Source: Candidatus Omnitrophota bacterium (GTDB lineage Bacteria; Omnitrophota; Gorgyraeia; Gygaellales; Profunditerraquicolaceae). From it: a stretch of DNA of 8,388 nt. Below, in pieces: positions 5,467 to 8,388 of the stretch. The notes under the pieces were generated by a model. It saw nothing but the letters and a program-made list of their open reading frames with translations, was not told where the DNA came from and searched no databases. Numbering within the stretch: the stretch's first letter is position 1; every line of letters begins with the position of its first letter. A program made the translations under genes and the position numbers. The stretch lies in contig JAQUON010000063.1 of NCBI GenBank assembly GCA_028717045.1, positions 1 to 8,388 on the forward strand, read 5' to 3'.

Positions 5467-5988
5467 AGGTTTAATTTTTTTGACGCCTTACAGGACCATA
5501 GCGCCGGGATAGTGATTGTGGCAATTGCGCTTATACTTGCCAGGAATAGTTATAGCAGCCAGGCACAGACGATAAGGTCGTTAGCGAACAGGATTGATGC
5601 GGAAAAAAAGAGAAACGAAGAGCTTTTACGAATTGAGAAGTCGAAGAAGCTCACCGAATCCGCGAAGCAATTGATTAACCGTAAGAACCTCTCAATGGTC
5701 ATCAATCATATAAATGATTTTGCCAAAGAAGCTCTTGTAACGGTTGCCTCCATCAGGCCCCAGACTGAAAAGGTATTTGATGATTATACCGTTTATCCTT
5801 ACGAAATGTCTTTGACCGTAAACGGGTATCATGCGCTTGCCGAGTTTATCAGTCTTATAGAGAATTCCCAGGACGTCTTTATTATAGAGAGCCTAAACAT
5901 CAAGCTCGATACGCTAAATGAAAGCTCAGGAAGAAATGTGAAGCTTATAGCGGGAATGCGGGTAAATACTTACTGGATGAATGAATAA
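5464..5988 (+). CDS. pilO: PilO-like type IV pilus assembly protein
   Basis: This 174-residue protein has a short cytoplasmic tail (DALQDHSA), one membrane helix at about 14-27, a charged coiled-coil stretch at about 31-68 (IRSLANRIDAEKKRNEELLR), and a periplasmic ferredoxin-like domain from about 75 on. YPYEMSLTVNGYHALAEFIS (111-130) matches the PilO core pattern in which a strand ('...v.l.v.G.Y..l..Fl') leads into a helix and then LIENSQDVFIIESLNIK. PilO pairs with the PilN part of the preceding protein to connect the cytoplasmic motor platform to PilP and the secretin. It is a little shorter than typical PilO (about 200 residues). GspM of type II secretion is the structural alternative. 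The pilP-like gene starts directly after its stop codon with no spacing. Confidence 0.85.
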   Translation: MRFNFFDALQDHSAGIVIVAIALILARNSYSSQAQTIRSLANRIDAEKKRNEELLRIEKSKKLTESAKQLINRKNLSMVINHINDFAKEALVTVASIRPQTEKVFDDYTVYPYEMSLTVNGYHALAEFISLIENSQDVFIIESLNIKLDTLNESSGRNVKLIAGMRVNTYWMNE

Positions 5989-6465
5989 ATGAAGAATAGC
6001 GCAAGACTAGTAATTTTGGTATTGATTACCTATTTTCTGGGGGTTCCGCATATCTGTTTTGCAAAGAAAAAGGCGTCTAAGCTGAACAACGAAACAATAC
6101 AGATATCAAAAGAGGAATTTAAAAAAATGCCGGTCCGTTATGAAGCAGCACATATGCGAGATCCATTTCTGACTTATCTTAAGAAAGACGTTGCGGTTGT
6201 GCCTCAAAATAAAACTGCACTCGTAAAAGATACAGAACCTCAACCGCCTGATTTGAAAATCCAGGGGATAGTCACCGGGGGTAGCGTTGTGCAGGCGATA
6301 GTAAACAATAAGGTGGTTTTTGTTGGAGACCGCGTTGAGGAAGGCGTGCAGATTACCGATATTAAGCGAGATGGGGTTACAGTGACGTATCAGGGCTACA
6401 CTTATTTTTATGGGACTTCGAATATTTTAACAGATGGCTCTAAATCAAAAGGAGAGAAAAGATGA
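5989..6465 (+). CDS. pilP: PilP/GspC-like periplasmic bridge protein
   Basis: This 158-residue protein has an N-terminal signal peptide (basic start, hydrophobic 6-18, probable cleavage after Ala25 in HICFA/KKK). The mature part has a disordered lead, the RDPF motif at 57-60, and a small beta domain at about 86-142. That domain runs LKIQGIVTGGSVVQAIVNNK, then VFVGDRVEEGVQITDIKRDGVTVTYQG, which is the PilP/GspC homology-region pattern (G...g...A.v....v...Gd.v.g..v..I..d.v.l). PilP joins the PilN-PilO pair to the N0 domain of the secretin. Classical PilP is a lipoprotein; here the only cysteine near the cleavage site (Cys23) is not in a good lipobox, so it may be a soluble periplasmic form or keep its hydrophobic segment as an anchor, as GspC does. 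The ribosome site is weak, and translation is likely coupled to pilO. It overlaps the secretin gene by 4 nt. Confidence 0.8.
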   Translation: MKNSARLVILVLITYFLGVPHICFAKKKASKLNNETIQISKEEFKKMPVRYEAAHMRDPFLTYLKKDVAVVPQNKTALVKDTEPQPPDLKIQGIVTGGSVVQAIVNNKVVFVGDRVEEGVQITDIKRDGVTVTYQGYTYFYGTSNILTDGSKSKGEKR

Positions 6466-8000
6466 AGACAGCAAAACCAATGTGGATAATAGCCGCGTCT
6501 TTTTTTATTCTTTATTTGGCCCCTCCTTTATATGCCTCTGGACAGGAATTGCCTTTTGAGAAACCCGACGCTACGATTACCATGGATTTTCAGGATGCCC
6601 GCTTAAAAGATATATTGAAGATTTTTTCTATTCAGTCCGGGCTGAGTTTTATCGCTGCCGAGGATATAGAAGATAAGTTAATGAGCCTGTATTTAGACAG
6701 AGTTTCGATCAAAGACGCGATGGATAAAATTTTCAAAGCCAATAATTTAGAGTATGAGTTCGATCGCGATTCTAGTATCTTTATAGTGCGTAATTCTGGC
6801 AGGTCTCCCGTGTTGACGGTTACGAAAGTCTTTCGCCTCAAATATGGCACCGTGACAAGCGCAAACATGACAAGAGAGAGAAAGATTATCAAAAAATTCG
6901 TAGAACCAACCTTAGCGGATACGCAGCAGAGTGGAGGAGGCGACGAAGGGGATGAGGCAAAAGGTGCTGCGGAAGTTGCTTCTGGCATTGTTGCTTCTGT
7001 CGCTGCAATGCTTACTCAGTATGGAAAGATTACCGAAGACAGTGCTACTAACAGTATAATCGTGACTGATGTACCGGCAAATATGCCTGTTATCGAGAAG
7101 CTTATTGCGGCGTTAGATGTGTCTCGTGCGCAGATTATTATGGATGTCGAAATGATAGACGTAAGTAAAGATATCGTCGATAATCTAGGTATACAATACG
7201 GCTCAAGCCCTTTTACGTTAATATTGCCGGGCGGTTTTATGCGCAGGGGGGCAAGATTTTTTATCGGGGACGTAGCCTATAAGGGCGCAACAAGCATTAC
7301 GAGTGCAACGGCAGGCGCACTTGTACTGGGAGATTCGTACGGTGAAGTGATTAATTTTTTGAGGACTCAGACAGACGCCAAATTTTTGGCACGCCCAAGG
7401 ATTTTGACGCTTGACAATGAAACAGCAGAGATAAAAATCGCAACTAATGAAGCAGTGGGGCTTAAGACTACCACTACCTCAGCTGAGGGCTCTGCCAGTA
7501 CGAGTATAGAAGCAGAAAGGGCCGAAACCGGAGTAAGCCTGAGAGTGACACCGCAGGTAAATTCTGAAACCGGCGAAATAACAATGCTTATTGTCCCTTC
7601 TGTATCTGAAGCGAAAACAGGCGGGACTTTTGGGAGCACGACTTTTAAGGATCCCGAAATTCGTATTACCAAGTCTATTGTGAGAGTCAATGACGGCGAT
7701 ACTGTTGTGTTGGGAGGCTTGATCCGTAATGAGCTTAGTGAAGTGAATACAAAATTACCGCTGCTTGGTGATATCCCTGTGTTAGGGGCATTGTTCAGGC
7801 ATAAAAATAAGAGCAAGGACAAGGAGCGGGAATTGTTGGTGTTTATCACTCCTCGTATAATCAAAAATGATGCCAAAATGTTTGCTCAGATAAATGCAAA
7901 ATATCCGGCTCCCAACCGCGAACAAAAAAATGCGTCCGCGTTTGACCGGCAACGCAGAATTACCGGTGCTTTAAACGAGATAGAAAAAGAGGGAAAGTAA
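6462..8000 (+). CDS. pilQ: PilQ/GspD-family secretin (outer-membrane gate)
   Basis: The product is 512 residues. A signal peptide (1 to about 26, LYASG region) is followed by an N0/STN domain at about 38-110 (ITMDFQDARLKDILKIFSIQ, with the LSFIAAEDI and SIKDAMDKIF elements). One N1-type domain lies at about 117-220, with the loop 153-176 inserted, ending TNSIIVTDVPANMPVIEKLI. The secretin barrel runs from about 225 to 468. Marks of the barrel are FLARPRILTLDNETAEIKI, the gate region 334-352, VVLGGLI (415-421), LPLLGDIPVLGALF (432-445) and ELLVFITPRII (457-467). It lacks the AMIN domains of proteobacterial PilQ and the N2/N3 modules of GspD, so it is a short, single-N1 form. Multimers (usually 12-15) form the channel for the pilus or substrate. 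AAGGAG (6449-6454) precedes the start. A charged tail of about 40 residues (from 473) has no recognised function. Confidence 0.93.
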   Translation: MKTAKPMWIIAASFFILYLAPPLYASGQELPFEKPDATITMDFQDARLKDILKIFSIQSGLSFIAAEDIEDKLMSLYLDRVSIKDAMDKIFKANNLEYEFDRDSSIFIVRNSGRSPVLTVTKVFRLKYGTVTSANMTRERKIIKKFVEPTLADTQQSGGGDEGDEAKGAAEVASGIVASVAAMLTQYGKITEDSATNSIIVTDVPANMPVIEKLIAALDVSRAQIIMDVEMIDVSKDIVDNLGIQYGSSPFTLILPGGFMRRGARFFIGDVAYKGATSITSATAGALVLGDSYGEVINFLRTQTDAKFLARPRILTLDNETAEIKIATNEAVGLKTTTTSAEGSASTSIEAERAETGVSLRVTPQVNSETGEITMLIVPSVSEAKTGGTFGSTTFKDPEIRITKSIVRVNDGDTVVLGGLIRNELSEVNTKLPLLGDIPVLGALFRHKNKSKDKERELLVFITPRIIKNDAKMFAQINAKYPAPNREQKNASAFDRQRRITGALNEIEKEGK

Positions 8001-8388
8001 TGGCAAGAGAAAAATACCTTCGCTTAGGAGAGCTTCTTATTAAGGAAGGGCTCCTCAAAGAAGAGGATCTTAATAAAGCTATTACGCTCCAAAAACAAGA
8101 GGGGGGCAGGCTGGGCGAAGTCTTGGTGAAAATGGGACTGCTGCGCGAAGATCAAATCGTAGCAGCCCTAGGTAAACAATTAGGCATCCCCTATTTTTCT
8201 TTAGGGACAGGTATGCTTAAGCCGGCGGTTGACCAGGGCCTTGATAAACTGGTATCAAATGAATTTGCCATGAAGAATATGGTGCTGCCTCTTTCGCGGA
8301 CGTTGCGGTCGCTCACCGTGGCCATGATTGACCCCCTTGACCTTATTTTAATAGACAGCTTAAAAAAATTGACAGGCTGCGAGATAAA
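8000..8388 (+). CDS. pilB: PilB/GspE-type assembly ATPase, N-terminal part with MshEN domain (cut by window end)
   Basis: The ATG shares its A with the secretin stop (TAATG), and the frame stays open for 129 codons to the window edge. The visible part is an MshEN (GspE N-terminal) domain. Two 24-residue motifs occur: residues 8-31 starting RLGELLIKEGLLKEEDL and ending in Gln31, and residues 37-60 starting RLGEVLVKMGLLREDQI and ending in Gln60. They are separated by exactly five residues (KQEGG). This is the arrangement known to bind cyclic di-GMP in MshE-type ATPases. It continues GIPYFSLGTGMLKPAVD and VAMIDPLDLILIDSL, typical of the subdomain before the ATPase core. The Walker motifs and the rest lie outside the window. 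The protein should be the cytoplasmic hexameric motor acting on the PilM-PilN platform. Extension ATPase is more likely than PilT, since PilT lacks this domain. Confidence 0.9.
   Translation, partial: MAREKYLRLGELLIKEGLLKEEDLNKAITLQKQEGGRLGEVLVKMGLLREDQIVAALGKQLGIPYFSLGTGMLKPAVDQGLDKLVSNEFAMKNMVLPLSRTLRSLTVAMIDPLDLILIDSLKKLTGCEI

Noticed and set aside
7367..7876. Long open frame on the minus strand (169 codons) opposite the secretin barrel region
   Set aside because: It lies wholly within the highly conserved secretin domain on the other strand, has no ribosome site or family-like motifs, and its low-complexity Ser/Val/Leu makeup is that of an antisense shadow.

Overview
The window is densely coded, with every real gene on the + strand, and it comes from a diderm bacterium: it holds a secretin, a TonB-type energy transducer set and type IV pilus (T4P) alignment-complex genes. 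The fused PilM-PilN protein, the small 'excisionase-like' regulator, the DUF2582-type winged-helix protein and the many overlapping start/stop codons fit uncultured lineages such as Candidatus Omnitrophota or a related PVC/Elusimicrobia-type group. That placement is inference from gene style, not something the sequence proves.

Region 1 (1-2865) is a tight gene run: the 3' part of a TPR-repeat protein, an ExbB/TolQ proton channel subunit, an ExbD/TolR subunit, a highly diverged TonB-like protein and a 73-residue membrane protein with a zinc-ribbon-like CxxC...CxxC tail. Spacings are 18, 12 and 7 nt, then an 8-nt overlap. It looks like a proton-motive-force-driven envelope machine with its own periplasmic TPR partner, analogous to Tol/Ton systems.

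Region 2 (2866-3520) starts with a recognisable sigma70-type promoter. It carries a 69-residue winged-helix protein (DUF2582-like) whose 3' end overlaps a short PilX/GspK-like prepilin gene by 8 nt.

Region 3 (3521-3691) is the only sizeable intergenic stretch (171 bp). It holds a strong promoter (TTGACA-17-TTTAAT) studded with four exact AAGTAAG direct repeats. The repeats start at 3601, 3611, 3641 and 3671, so all steps are multiples of 10 bp, on one face of the helix. Immediately downstream is a 63-residue excisionase/BldC-like HTH protein, the obvious candidate to bind them.

Region 4 (3692-8388) is the operon governed by that promoter: HTH regulator, PilM-PilN fusion, PilO, PilP-like protein, PilQ-type secretin, and the N-terminus of a PilB/GspE-type assembly ATPase cut by the window end. 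Genes are spaced by 24 nt or less, and most overlap or abut. The ATPase N-terminus carries a complete pair of MshEN c-di-GMP-binding motifs. Together the genes encode the inner-membrane platform, periplasmic bridge, outer-membrane gate and motor of a T4P or T4P-like secretion machine. Two control layers are predicted: repeat-binding autoregulation of transcription, and c-di-GMP control of the motor.
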